The position numbers and the translations under genes were made by a program. Positions 34,408 through 44,585 of a stretch of DNA of 64,000 nucleotides are shown here, in pieces. The stretch is taken from assembly GCF_023101765.2 (NCBI RefSeq), contig NC_064229.1, positions 1,054,001-1,118,000 on the forward strand, given 5' to 3'. Each line of letters starts with the position of its first letter. Position 1 is the stretch's first letter. The stretch is from Spodoptera frugiperda. Lineage: Eukaryota; Arthropoda; Insecta; Lepidoptera; Noctuidae. Below the pieces are notes generated by a model. It was not told the DNA's origin. It was given only the letters and a program-made list of their open reading frames with translations, and made no database searches.

Positions 34408-35079
34408 CAATATTTTCATGTTCATGTTTGGGCTTGACCAAACGCCATACAAAGTGGTTGATAAGAACTGGCTCCTTTAAATATTGAATTATTGGAAGTT
34501 TTTCTAATAGTTTGTACGCTTAGTGTCATATAATTTTTTCGAAATAAATCCAGTTATCTATTGACCAAATTAGTGAAACAAAACAATTTTTTTTTTTTTT
34601 TTTTTTTACATTTAATGGGTCGACGTTTGACCGCTATCTCATAGGAAATTACTTGCTATTTTAAAACGAAAGATATTTCTGCCAATATTAGTATTTATAA
34701 ATGATAACTGATGTATTGGCAACTGATTAAAACTAAAATAACTAAAATCCAACCAGTATTTTTTTATTTATTGATGTTTTTGTAATCAATTCGGGATATT
34801 TTTACCAAAACCAAAAATGTTGAATATCTCAGAAACTAGCCACTTTTCGCCCAAGGACCTCAGGGCTATTTTTGTAGGAAATTAGTTGTATTATCACCTC
34901 CCGAGAGGAATACGTCGAATTCAAAGTCACCCTGTATATTTCAAGTAATTTTTGTTTTTCAGATTCCGGTAAGTTGTATAACATCGAGTTGGAGATGTCA
35001 TCTTCTCCCAGGTAGGGATGAGATATACTTGCAAACATTGATACCAGGGCTTGCAAGTACGAGTTTGTACAAATACGAG
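34408..35079. other. No gene seen; poly-T tract at 34589-34608
   Basis: AT-rich. A run of about 20 T at 34589-34608 could be the tail of a truncated retroposon on the minus strand. No coding sequence recognised up to the gypsy gag start. Confidence 0.4.
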
Positions 35080-36117
35080 ATGTCGGTCGGAAAAATAAAA
35101 GAATTCGACATCAAGTCCGGCACGTGGTCGGTGTATGTGGACCGGCTAGATATGTATTTTAAAGTCAACAAAATCGCGGAGGACCTGAAACTGCCTACCC
35201 TAATAGCTGTGATGGGGGATGAAGCCTACGAATTATTATGTAACCCGGCAAGTCCCCACAAGCCATCAGAACTGAAGTATGAAAGAGCAATTGAGTTATT
35301 GCATCATCACTTGGAGCCAACGCCGTCGGTACTCGCTGAACGCTATCGCTTCAAACAACGTAGACAGGCGAGTGAGGAAAACGTAGCTGCATACGTAGCC
35401 GAGCTCAAAAAACTCGCACGTCATTGGAAATTCAAAGAAGGTTTGTACGAAAATCTGCGGGATCAGTTCGTTTGCGGGCTGCGGAGCGACATAATTAGGC
35501 AAAGACTATTCGCGGAAGCCGACACAATATCTTACACGGACGCCGTAAGACTCGCGACTTCGCTGGAAGCGGCGGAACGGGACGCGGCCGCGGTCGAGTC
35601 GAACGGGCGAGGCAACGGGGGCGACACAACCGGAGGCGAAGCGGTGCTCGCGCTCGGCAGCCGGGACGGCGCGTTTCAGCGGGCCTCTCGGGGCGCGCGC
35701 TTTGTGCGGGGCGCGGCGAGAGCGGCGGTGACTCGGCACAGCTCGGCAAGTAGCGGACAGCCGCAAGCTGGCGGGCGGGGCGGTGCAAACAGTGCCGGCT
35801 GGGGGTCGAGCTGCACGGGATGCGGAGCGACGGCGCACTCGTACTCCGAGTGCCGTTTTCGAAATTATGTGTGCAGCAACTGCCGGCAACCGGGACACCT
35901 GACCGGGACGCGTGTGCCCGGACAGAGGCGGCGTACTACGGGGAAGCATCGGAGCAACGCCTACCGGAGGAAGAGAGGTCAACAGAAGAGGAGTTTCACC
36001 ATCTGTGCTTGAACGACTACAGAGCGGTAAAGTTGCCTATGTATATTGATAATGTTACTATCTCAATGGAGATCGATACTGGTACCGCGGTATCGTGTAT
36101 CAGTGAGACTTATATTT
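35080..36117 (+). pseudogene. Gypsy-type gag and start of protease
   Basis: An ATG at 35080 (MSVGKIKEFDIKSGTWSVYV) opens a gag of the gypsy class: YFKVNKIAEDLKLPTLIAVM, LHHHLEPTPSVLAERYRFKQ, EENVAAYVAELKKLARHW and LRDQFVCGLRSDIIRQRLF. A GC-rich, Gly/Ala/Arg linker and two zinc knuckles follow (CTGCGATAHSYSECRF; YVCSNCRQPGHL). A frameshift inside the second knuckle (about 35905) moves the rest to another frame, which reaches the protease start VTISMEIDTGTAVSCIS. It is cut off at 36117 by a copia fragment on the other strand. High GC in the linker is a property of the element. Confidence 0.85.
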
Positions 36118-36695
36118 GGTTTGCTTCCGGACTACATTTCTTCTGGTGTCTTGAAGTTCAGTGACTTAATTGGAGATCTATTGATGAGATAAGCAGCAGT
36201 GTGTACGGATTCGGCCCAGTATCCTTTAGATAATTTGGCGTTAATTAACAAGCACTTAGCTTTTTCAACCAATGTCCTGTTCATGCGTTCTGCAACTCCA
36301 TTTTGTTCTGGAGTATATGGAGTGGTGGTTTGATGAACAATTCCGGCAGCTTTTAAGAACTCACAGAAATTTGCATTCCTATATTCAAGACCGTTGTCAG
36401 AGCGAAGACACTTTATACTACATTCTAGTAGTTTCTCCACTTGGTTCTTGCTTTCTTTAAATTTTTCAAATGCATCAGATTTCTTGTGTAGAAAATAAAC
36501 AAAAACTTTCATTGAGTAGTCATCAATTAGGGTCATAAAGTATCTTGCACCACCCAGCGAGCTAGTCTCCATCGGACCGCAGATGTCGGAGTGTACCAAC
36601 TGAAGTACTTTAGTAGTGCTGGTTTCATTTTGTTTTAGAGGTAAGCGAGTTTGTTTTCCTTGCAGGCAGGTGACACGTGTAATATTGTCTACAAT
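36117..36695 (-). pseudogene. Copia-type integrase fragment
   Basis: The minus-strand frame 36132-36599 shows the three catalytic motifs of a copia integrase: VHSDICGPMETSSLGGARYF, KCLRSDNGLEYRNANF and YTPEQNGVAERMNRTLVEK. These are followed by GYWAESVHTAAYLINRSP. Upstream (to 36695, shifted frame) is CLQGKQTRLPL, the end of the zinc-binding GAG_pre-integrase module. Only the integrase core remains. A small fragment of the upstream module is found on the same strand at 41440-41595. Confidence 0.85.
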
Positions 36696-36883
36696 CCTGA
36701 CACGTCTGTTTCGCCTTTCCTTCGAGACGGGTCAAGTGTCGGTTGCACAGGGGCCGAAACAAGTACTATGGTCGAAAATACTGATATTACTGACCAAAAA
36801 TTCAAAAATACTGACCATTTCCAAACCGTTTTTCGGGTAAATGGTGTGAAATAAAAAGCTTATTTTCAGTTATTGGCCTCCAC

Positions 36884-37440
36884 CATCCCCATAGCCAACC
36901 AGTACTGGGCTCGCTGTCATCGCAGCGGTAAGTCCCCTCTTTGAGGAGTGGCTTGAGAGGCGCCACGGTGTCCTCACCTACCGCCTAACGCAGGTGCTTA
37001 CCGGACATGGGAGTTTCGGTAGGTTCCTGTTCCTTATTGGGCGGGAGGAAACGCCCGGGTGTCATCACTGTGAGGACCGCCCGGAGGACACAGTAGAACA
37101 TACGGTGGCGGTGTGCCCTGCGTGGGCTGAGCACCGCCAAGTCCTCAGGGATGTGGTCGGCGACGGCGACCTCTCGCGCCCGGCACTGGTTCAGGCCATG
37201 GTGCGGAGCGAGAGGGACTGGGATGCCATCTCCTCCTTCTGCGAAGCAGTCATGCTAGCTAAGGAGGAGGCGGGGCGCGTGAGAGAACAAACCTCCTCAC
37301 GCCCCAACCGTCGCGAAAGACACTCCGGGCGTAGGGGATCCCGGTTTTTTTAGTCAGTAAGAGTCTGACACTCCCTCTTGCCTCGCCCAAGGCGAGAAAA
37401 GTCACTGGATGACTTTCCCCCCTCAAAAAAAAAAAAAGCC
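36884..37440 (+). mobile_element. 5'-truncated non-LTR element (R1-like 3' end)
   Basis: The plus-strand frame gives the C-terminal zinc-binding domain that follows the polymerase in R1-type elements: LTGHGSFGRFLFLIGREETP, CHHCEDRPEDTVEHTVAVCP and SERDWDAISSFCEAVMLAKE. It ends in Arg-rich GRRGSRFF at a TAG. A short 3' untranslated region with AGTCAGTAAGAGTCTGACAC, a small inverted repeat GCCTCGCCCAAGGCG, and a poly-A of about 13 bases (37424-37436) complete the insert. It is a typical dead-on-arrival 5'-truncated copy. I have seen such 3' ends as very common in moths, which is one reason for the taxonomic guess. Confidence 0.8.
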
Positions 37441-37637
37441 AACCAGCACCGCCTTTTTATTGTGTTAAAAAGCTTTTTTTATTGTTAGTAATTGTTATTG
37501 TATTACAAGTGAGTCATGCGCATTCGTGCAAAATTATACATATAGTGAACACTAAAATCAAATGACTATGAGAAAGAAAAAAAGTACAGAGAAGTTCCAT
37601 TAAAATAAACATAACATTTAAAATTAAGTTTTCTTAA

Positions 37638-37655
37638 CCTTTAACTAGTGACGTG
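37638..37655 (+). repeat. piggyBac left terminal inverted repeat
   Basis: CCTTTAACTAGTGACGTG, directly after the target TTAA (37634-37637). Identical in reverse complement to 40136-40153. Confidence 0.95.
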
Positions 37656-37892
37656 TAGCCTCACAGGCGTCGCGCACATTACCAATTCTTAGAATAATGC
37701 ACTTCCCCCCGCTTGCCGCGACCCCGCGTCTCAGTAGCTTTTGTTTTAGTGCTAAAACGACTGCGCAAGGCGACAGATGTGTTATTGTTTTTAAAACACG
37801 TGAGAAATATCAATTGAAAAACCGGGCGTAGCCTGTCAGGCTACATGTCACTAGCTGCCATACAAAATATATTTTTAAATATTTAGTGCAAA

Positions 37893-39755
37893 ATGGCAGA
37901 AAATTCGAGGAAACGTAAAGAACAGGCTGCGAGTTCATCAAGAAAACAAATATTACGCGTAAATAGTCCTTCATTTGAAGAGGAATTCAAATCCCTCATG
38001 CTAGCATCTGACCAATCTGATAGCGAATGTGATTGTGAAGAATTCTTGATTTCTGAGGGCGAACTTTTGCAGAACCATGATAGTGATCAAGATGATAATC
38101 AGGAGAGCAATTCTGTCATTCTCGAAGAATACAACAGTGATGTGGAATACGAGCAAGAAGTTGGAAGCGATGGTTCCGAAAGCGAAGACGATACACCTCT
38201 TTCTGAATTACGAAGGTCAAATTTTTATTATGGTAAAAATCGGTACAAATGGTCCAAGATACCTCCTAATACGAGGGTACGTACACCTCAACATAACATA
38301 ATAACGCGTGCATGTACCTCGAAATTGACAGCCCAAGATAATAAAGATCCTCTTAGCATTTGGTATAAATTATTTGACGAAGAAATGTTACAACAAATTT
38401 TGACTTGGACAAATAAGAAAATCTCTAGTTACAGGTTGAAGTTTACCCGACAGAATAAACCAGAACTGAAAGACATAGATTTGATTGAATTAAAGGCTTT
38501 TATTGGTCTATTACTATATTCAGCCGTCTTGAAATCTAACCACGAACGTTCTAGTTATTTATTTGCCAGGGATGGTACTGGTTGTGAGATATTCAGATGT
38601 TGTATGTCGGAAAATAGATTCGTCATTTTGCTGCTATGTTTGCGATTCGATAACCCAGATGACCGCGACGAAAGGCAAAAAAGTGATAGTTTGGCAGCAA
38701 TATCACTTATTTTCAACAAGTTTGTCAACAATTCTCAACGACTGTATGAACTGAGCGAATGCGTTACTATAGATGAGATGTTAGTGAAGTTTCGGGGCAG
38801 AAGTCATATGATATCATATATGCCTAAGAAACCTGGCAAGTACGGGTTAGTTATACGAGCCTTATGCGATGCAAAAAATTATTATTTTTTTAATGGTTAT
38901 GTTTATACTGGCAAAGGCTCTGATGGTGAAGGATTGACCACCTACGAAAAAAAACTTCTTGTGCCCAGTCAGTGTGTCCTTAGGTTGACACAGCCAATTG
39001 CAGGAAGCAACCGTAATGTGACTGCTGATAATTGGTTCTCTTCGATTGAACTTATTAATGAACTGGCAAAACGAAAGCTAACATATGTGGGTACTATGAA
39101 AAAAAATAAACGCGAAATACCCAGTGAATTTCAACCGCAAAAACATCGAAAACCTGAATCTGCTTTATTTGGTTTTACAAAACAAATTACTATGTGTTCA
39201 TATGTACCCAAGAAGAACAGAGCCGTTATTCTAGTATCTTCGATGCATCACAATAACGATGTTGACGAGGACACTAAAAAGCCTGAAATTATTCTATATT
39301 ATAATGCAACCAAAGGAGGTGTAGACGAAGCAGATAAAAAATGCTCCAATTATTCAAGCAGCCGCCGAACGAGAAGATGGCCAATGGTGTTGTTCTATCG
39401 CATTGTGGATTTGAGTGCTATGAACGCTTACATATTATATAATATGCATCAGCTCAAAAGTGCTGATAGAGGAGATTTTCTAAAATCATTAGCGCGTTCA
39501 TTAGTGGTACCTCATATGCAACGCCGCGTTGTCTGCAATCAACTGCCACGGGAATTACGGCTTGTTATAAAGCGAGTTCTAGGTGAAGATATGGTCGAAG
39601 AAGATGAGCAAGGTCATCACTCTGGTCAAGGCAAACGAAGGGCATGCAAGATTTGTCCATCTAAATTACACAGAATGACAGTGTACACGTGTGTTGGGTG
39701 TGACAATCCCGTATGTCTGCAATGTTCTAATCCCCTGTGCAAAAATTGCCAGTAA
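37893..39755 (+). CDS. piggyBac-like transposase, intact
   Basis: A 620-residue open frame from MAENSRKRKEQAASSSRK to CSNPLCKNCQ. The acidic N-terminal region (about 1-100) is typical. The catalytic core has Asp294 in CVTIDEMLVKFRGR, Asp379 in NVTADNWFSSIEL and Asp478 in TKGGVDEADKKCSNYS. The C-terminal Cys-rich finger starts RACKICPS and has the pairs CVGCDNPVC and CSNPLCKNC. Length and spacing fit piggyBac transposases, which cut at TTAA and excise precisely. A polyadenylation signal AATAAA lies at 39902. It could be active; expression cannot be judged from sequence. Confidence 0.95.
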   Translation: MAENSRKRKEQAASSSRKQILRVNSPSFEEEFKSLMLASDQSDSECDCEEFLISEGELLQNHDSDQDDNQESNSVILEEYNSDVEYEQEVGSDGSESEDDTPLSELRRSNFYYGKNRYKWSKIPPNTRVRTPQHNIITRACTSKLTAQDNKDPLSIWYKLFDEEMLQQILTWTNKKISSYRLKFTRQNKPELKDIDLIELKAFIGLLLYSAVLKSNHERSSYLFARDGTGCEIFRCCMSENRFVILLLCLRFDNPDDRDERQKSDSLAAISLIFNKFVNNSQRLYELSECVTIDEMLVKFRGRSHMISYMPKKPGKYGLVIRALCDAKNYYFFNGYVYTGKGSDGEGLTTYEKKLLVPSQCVLRLTQPIAGSNRNVTADNWFSSIELINELAKRKLTYVGTMKKNKREIPSEFQPQKHRKPESALFGFTKQITMCSYVPKKNRAVILVSSMHHNNDVDEDTKKPEIILYYNATKGGVDEADKKCSNYSSSRRTRRWPMVLFYRIVDLSAMNAYILYNMHQLKSADRGDFLKSLARSLVVPHMQRRVVCNQLPRELRLVIKRVLGEDMVEEDEQGHHSGQGKRRACKICPSKLHRMTVYTCVGCDNPVCLQCSNPLCKNCQ

Positions 39756-40135
39756 TTTATGCCAAATTGAGTAGTTGTCAGAATTTTTGTATTTTATTTT
39801 CAGAAGTTACTTTTTTGTTTTTTTGTTACTTTCAACCTTAGACTTTAAGTTAAAAGTAGTGAGTTTGTTATATTATAGTTTAGGGTATATAAAAATACTA
39901 AAATAAAGATCTCATGTCGAAAAAGTCTGAAATGCCCTCACTATTATTTGTTCCTATTTTTTAAATATAAATATATAAATAAAAACGTATAAATTCATTA
40001 ATATGTCTTTTATTACATACTACTGGTATAATACATATATAGTTTCAAAACATTCCAATTATAGTTTCCGAAAAAATCTACATTAAAAGTTGTAGCCTGT
40101 GAGACGACACGTCACCTATAGTGTTATAAATTTTT

Positions 40136-40153
40136 CACGTCACTAGTTAAAGG
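40136..40153 (-). repeat. piggyBac right terminal inverted repeat
   Basis: Reverse complement of the left repeat, followed by TTAA at 40154-40157. Confidence 0.95.
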
Positions 40154-41430
40154 TTAAAGAAGTTTGTTATAAGTGCATTTTTCTTCTTATCTACGATTTT
40201 TTGTATTTTTTCTTCCTCTTGTATTTGTTGTTCTTCTTCTTTTCTCTCCTTTACTACAGTTTCTAGCAGAGATTTTGCCATATTTACGGAAACCATGTCT
40301 TTTTCTTTGATTCCGCCCTTCAACATGGCATTTGCATTTTTAATTAATCTGGAAATAATAATTAATTACATTGCGAAATCGTGCATAGAAATAAACACAA
40401 ACAAACCAATTAGAAACAATCACAAAGCGTGCTATATCTACCTGTCAATTGTCTCCCTCTTAATTTTTTCTTCTTCTCTTATTTTTTTTAGCGTTGTCTC
40501 ACCTTCTTCAATAATCGTCTTAGTTTCTTCGTACTTTCTCTTAAGTTCTTTTTTTTCTCTATCAAGTTCCTCATTTCTTTTCTTTTCGAGCTTCTTTATT
40601 TCTTCTTTTTGCTTCTGTTCTTCACAATATGTTTTATATCTTATATATGCCGTTCTGGCTAATTTCATCAATTCAGGTGTTAAAGGGACTAAATGAATCT
40701 TGTTTTCGTACATGTTTTTTAGTGCCGATTTAACGGTCAAATGCGCATCAAGGGTCCTCTGACACATGTTAGCCCTTTCTGGTATTAAAATTCTACCCGA
40801 ACATGAAAAGCCCCTTTCCACATCTGCATTGCCATGCGACAGTGCTAATGCGGCCTTTAAAATGTGTTCCAGGTTGGGGAACATTTTTTCTCCGTTATCA
40901 AAGGTCCTTTTAAAAATATTGCCCCAGTAAGTTTCAATCCTTTGTTCTTCTTGATTTCCTTTTTGATGTTGCATCAACAAAAGACATTCGTTTGTTAGTG
41001 CCGTTTCTTCAAACGCAACCGGCAAAGTGTTTGCAATTTTTAAAAAGTCTTTATGACACGTTTCTGAATTTTGTTTTTTAGGGTTCAATATTGCCAAGTA
41101 TTTCATTAAAGAATAATCCATTGACGTTTTTGTTAGCAGATGTTTGCAAGCGGCGACGTAATGATTTTTTACTTTGTGTAAAAATGTTACTCTATCACGT
41201 TCTTGAGCGGTCTCCAATAATTCTCTGATTGAATCTTCTAGCACAATATCTTAAAGAGGAACGTAATATTTTTCATTTAGACCTTCAACTGACGTAGGCG
41301 CGCTTTTTACACAAAACCGATTAAAAATGGTTCTCACGAGTTTCTTTAATTCTTCATGAATCATGTGAACCAATGGCTCTTCACGCTGGAAGAAACCAGT
41401 GACTTTCACGAACATCTTTACACTGGACAA
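40147..41430 (-). pseudogene. hAT-like transposase-derived gene with coiled-coil tail
   Basis: The main exon (40442 to about 41430) reads REEPLVHMIHEELKKLVRTI, one in-frame stop near 41251, then LEDSIRELLETAQERDRVTF. The hAT-type C-terminal block LKAALALSHGNADVERGFSC and CQRTLDAHLTVKSAL follows, then a Lys/Glu coiled coil (EEIKKLEKKRNEELDREKKE). A 93-bp intron (donor GACAG|GTAGAT, acceptor ATTTCCAG) leads to the last exon 40147-40348 (LIKNANAMLKGGIKEKDMVS). Its final codons overlap the piggyBac end. The N-terminal DDE part is missing upstream, so this is a remnant despite its long frame. Confidence 0.65.
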
Positions 41431-41439
41431 ACTAACAAA

Positions 41440-41595
41440 ACCCAGGCGTGTCTATTCTCTGCCATAATTTCTCCAGATTTTCAAAATTCAGACGGCCCAT
41501 GCGTTGATGCCAGAGGTACATGTCTTGTTTGTCAACTTCAGATATGTTCACTTTTCATATCTAGCCTGTACATATTGTTGATTAAGCTTGTCGTT
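41440..41595 (-). pseudogene. Copia GAG_pre-integrase fragment
   Basis: The minus strand reads EVDKQDMYLWHQRMGRLNFE and NLEKLWQRIDTPGF. The LWH.R.G..N...L pattern is the conserved start of the zinc-binding module upstream of copia integrases. Only about 45 residues survive between two hAT pieces. It is on the same strand as, and in correct order with, the integrase fragment at 36117-36695, so both could come from one element split by later insertions. Confidence 0.6.
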
Positions 41596-42670
41596 GCAAA
41601 AACAACAATGTTTTTATTAAATATTAATGCCATAGTCAGTGACAACGCCGCAAACATACTCAGCGCTGTTCGACTTGGTGGCTGGCGTTCAATTTGTTGC
41701 TTTGCGCACACTATTAGTTGTGCAAGCAAGTATTGCCGAAATATCTGATACCGTGATTACGGTTAAGGCTGTGGTAGAATATTTTCACCGAAGTATTCCA
41801 GGTTTAAAGAAATTAAAAGATATTCAAGAACAAATGAATATCTCGCCACTAAAACTTAAACAGGACGTCACATCGCGGTGGAATTCCACCTACGATATGC
41901 TCATGAGATTTTCAAGAGTAAAAGAAGCAATTATCGCAACGCTTGCAATAATGCGACCCGACCTAAGTTTGCCTCAAGACGATTGGTGTGTGATTGATAA
42001 AGCAACAGAGCTTTTAAAAATATTCTACGATGTCACCGTAGAAGTTAGCAGTGAAAATTATGTGTCCGCGTTCAAATACATATTATTTTGTAAAATAATA
42101 AACCGTATGCTCAGTAAATATTCTTCCAACAATATTGAGAACATTGAAAAGCTGCATAATGCACTTCAAACGCAAATTCGTGCAACGTTCCGAGAAGTAG
42201 AAAAGAATATTCTCCTTTGTGAGGCGACGATATTAGATCCGCGATTTAAAAAAGTGGATTTAATAACGTCGAGAACTTCAACAGAGCTGCATCTGGAATA
42301 AAATCAAGAATCGCCACGCAAACAGAGCCAGTTCAAGAATTAACAGTTCAACAGCTACCATCTGCTGCACAGTATGGTGTTGAAATTGCTGCTCTTGTTC
42401 CTGAAAATGCGACTGCAGCGGGCATCGTCTAGTTCGACAAATACATGGCAGAACCGCTGATCAAAAGAACGGCTGACCCATTACTCTGGTGGAACGAGCG
42501 ATAAGCTGTGTATCCGCGCCTATATAATACATGTTCAAACGACTGAACATAACTGCTACGTCCGTGCCATGCGAGCGTGTATTTTCAAAAGCTGGTTTAA
42601 TATTAAATGAAAGGCGGACTCGTCTAAAAACAAAAAAAAATGTCGCAATTATTGTTTATTAGCTGTGATT
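41596..42670 (+). pseudogene. hAT transposase (ZBED-like), C-terminal two thirds
   Basis: The plus strand starts at INAIVSDNAANILSAVRLGG (second catalytic Asp) and GWRSICCFAHTI. A frameshift near 41705 follows, then ISDTVITVKAVVEYFHRS, LKQDVTSRWNSTYDMLMRFS, LPQDDWCVIDKATELLKIFY, ILDPRFKKVD and, in other frames, FDKYMAEPLIKRTADPLLWW. The dimerisation block ATSVPCERVFSKAGLILNER ends it. The N-terminal BED finger and first Asp are missing. At least three frame breaks and one stop (near 42432) make it inactive. Confidence 0.85.
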
Positions 42671-42704
42671 AAAAATATAAATTAAAAAACAAAAACAAAA
42701 AATA

Positions 42705-42911
42705 TGTAGGATTGTAGAACAGGTAGAGTGTTAAGCATGATTGAGTGTGAGTGAGAGGACATGAGTGTGAAAGAGAGGAAGGATGGAGGGGATTTTGAAA
42801 AAAGCAAGATGGCGTAACGTTGCAACCGAGTGCGTGTGATCTGTGTAATCTTATTCAAGAAAATAAAGACTAAAAGCTAAAACTGCATTTTCTTCGCCGC
42901 CCGATCCTACA
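42705..42911 (+). repeat. Long terminal repeat (5' LTR)
   Basis: 207 bp starting TGTAGGAT and ending ATCCTACA, the short inverted TG...CA ends of an LTR. It contains AATAAAGA at about 42870, a possible polyadenylation signal. It is followed by a primer binding site, so it is the 5' LTR. I did not find the matching 3' LTR in the window. Confidence 0.8.
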
Positions 42912-42915
42912 AAAT

Positions 42916-42933
42916 TGGGGGCTCGTCCGGGAT
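42916..42933 (+). other. Primer binding site, tRNA-Pro type
   Basis: TGGGGGCTCGTCCGGGAT, 4 bases after the LTR end. This 18-mer is the well-known complement of the 3' end of tRNA-Pro used by many LTR elements to start minus-strand synthesis. Confidence 0.85.
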
Positions 42934-43089
42934 ATCTACGAAAAGAACGACAACATCCCGGCCCGGCGGGAGAAATACGACGTGTGCAGTCTGCGACCAC
43001 GTGCACGCGAACGACGGCGGTTTGCTACGGTTACGAAAACGGGAAAGACGATAAGACGGAATGCCTAAGGACGCAAACGAACGCAGGCA

Positions 43090-43280
43090 GGACGACTATG
43101 CCAACTGCTCTGATGGAATCATCCGCTTTCATAGTCAAAAATAAGAAGCCTATAAAATGTTTCAAGTGTGGAAAGAGGGGACATTATCAAAGTGACTGTA
43201 AGAGTAATAAAAGTGGCAGTGAAGAAAACTCTATTAATAATAACTGTTTTTATTGTGGAAAGTTCGGACACTTCAAGTGA
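43090..43280 (+). pseudogene. Gag nucleocapsid remnant with two zinc knuckles
   Basis: The plus-strand frame TALMESSAFIVKNKKPIKCF includes the CCHC knuckles CFKCGKRGHYQSDC and CFYCGKFGH, then stops at 43280 inside the second knuckle. It follows the LTR and primer site, but the usual gag matrix and capsid part is missing between them (internal deletion). The knuckle style suggests a copia-type element. Nothing of the polymerase follows, as the next element starts at about 43290. Confidence 0.75.
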
Positions 43281-43289
43281 AGGGTACAG

Positions 43290-43590
43290 GGGAAAAACAT
43301 GCTATGTCACATTTTTGTGTTTTTTGAACTGACAATGCCATTGTAAAGTATACATTTGGTAGAACGAAACGCCAAAACACACTTTGCAGTAACATGCATA
43401 GTCATGGAGTAATATTCATAGTAAAATATTGATACAGTGCAATAACAAGCAATGTCCAACTCGTACAGGAGAAAAATAAGCATTGTCCATCGTTGTTAGG
43501 TTGACGTTTGTTTAATGACATCTTGTTTTTTGAGGTTATTTTGTTCGTTGTGTTGTGTCGCGTGTGTTTAATATTATATATTTATTTAAA
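43290..43590. other. Leader of the DSC-GQN-type element
   Basis: About 300 bases without coding sequence before the ATG at 43591. Two similar phrases (ACAGGGGAAAAACATGCTATGTC and TACAGGAGAAAAATAAGCATTGTC, about 43295 and 43467) may be terminal or subterminal repeats. Confidence 0.35.
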
Positions 43591-44585
43591 ATGTCGTCAG
43601 AAGAAGAAAACGAGGTTAATATGAAGCAACCTACCAAAAAACGAAAACTTTACGGTCGATTGTCGGATGTTAATAAGAAGATTAGACTTCAAAGTCATGA
43701 AACTGGTCCAAATTGTAATTGCAAGAGATGTGTTTTGAAGCTGTGAATGAGGAACAGAGAGCTAGAATTTTGAAGGATTTCAACCTGTTGCCGTCTAGGG
43801 ATGAACAAAACCTTTATTTAAGTGGTCTAATAAGTGTTTTGGAAATTTAAAGAAGACGCCCTAGAAAAGAAGAACTTGAAGCTAAGTTCCATACAGCAAA
43901 TTACGCTTACAGAGTGAGAGTTGTAGATGAAACCCAGCAGCTTGATGTGCCAGTGTGTGTCTCAGCATTTATTGCAATACATGGAGTAACAAGACAAAGA
44001 ATATGTACAATAAAAAAATCGTTACTCACAACAGGTAAAGCCCCAACTGACATGAGAGGAAAACATTGCAACCGTCCTAAAAAACTGGTCCAATGCTTAA
44101 ATCATGGATCACATAAGGTCATTTCGTGGAAGAAAAAGTCATTACAGCTTACATGACAGCTCAAAAATGTATCTACCAGAGGAGTTGAATGTCAAGAAAA
44201 TGTATGATATGTTCGAAGACAAAAATCAACTATCCTACGAAACATTGATCTATATTCGTTAATCATTTTAACATAGGATTTGGATATCCAAGAAGTGACA
44301 CCTGCAGTACTTGTGATGAATTTCTGGCTAAGGCAAAAGCTCTCACAATAAATCTAAAGAATGCTTCCGAGCTCGAAAAAGGTGACATTGAAAAAGAAAT
44401 AAAAAAGTTAGAAATTGAGAATAAGTTACATAAATTGAAGGCTAATGTTTTTTATAAACGAAAAAGAGAAACTAGAATTCAATGTCAGTCATCTTCTCGA
44501 AAGGAAGCTATTGCAATGGACTTTCAAAAAAATTTAAGTATGCCGAACATTACCACAAATGACGTTTATAATAAAAGACAACTAA

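Larger units (their letters stand above)
37638..40153 (+). mobile_element. Complete piggyBac-like element
   Basis: 2516 bp, flanked by TTAA at 37634-37637 and 40154-40157. The ends are perfect 18-bp inverted repeats CCTTTAACTAGTGACGTG. Inner repeats of the type GTAGCCTGTGAG / GTAGCCTCACAGG lie within 80 bp of both ends. An almost perfect 17-bp palindrome GTAGCCTGTCAGGCTAC lies at 37827-37843. The transposase gene is intact. The insertion lies 3 codons before the end of a hAT-like gene on the minus strand. All cis and trans parts expected for mobility are visible, so this may be a recent insertion. Confidence 0.95.

Noticed and set aside
34829..35056. Minus-strand 75-codon frame before the gypsy gag
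   Set aside because: No recognised domain; it overlaps the gag start and has no splice or promoter support.
35495..35982. Long minus-strand open frames opposite the gypsy gag
   Set aside because: They are Arg/Pro/Ala-rich shadows of the GC-rich gag linker on the other strand, with no domain.
37626..37650. Possibility that the piggyBac begins at a different TTAA (the nearby ATTAAG or TTTAAC)
   Set aside because: Only 37634-37637 gives a matching TTAA and a perfect 18-base inverted repeat at the other end.
40438..41244. Long coiled-coil frame considered as a domesticated host gene
   Set aside because: An in-frame stop near 41251, loss of the catalytic N-terminal half and adjacent transposon debris fit a remnant better, though domestication cannot be excluded.
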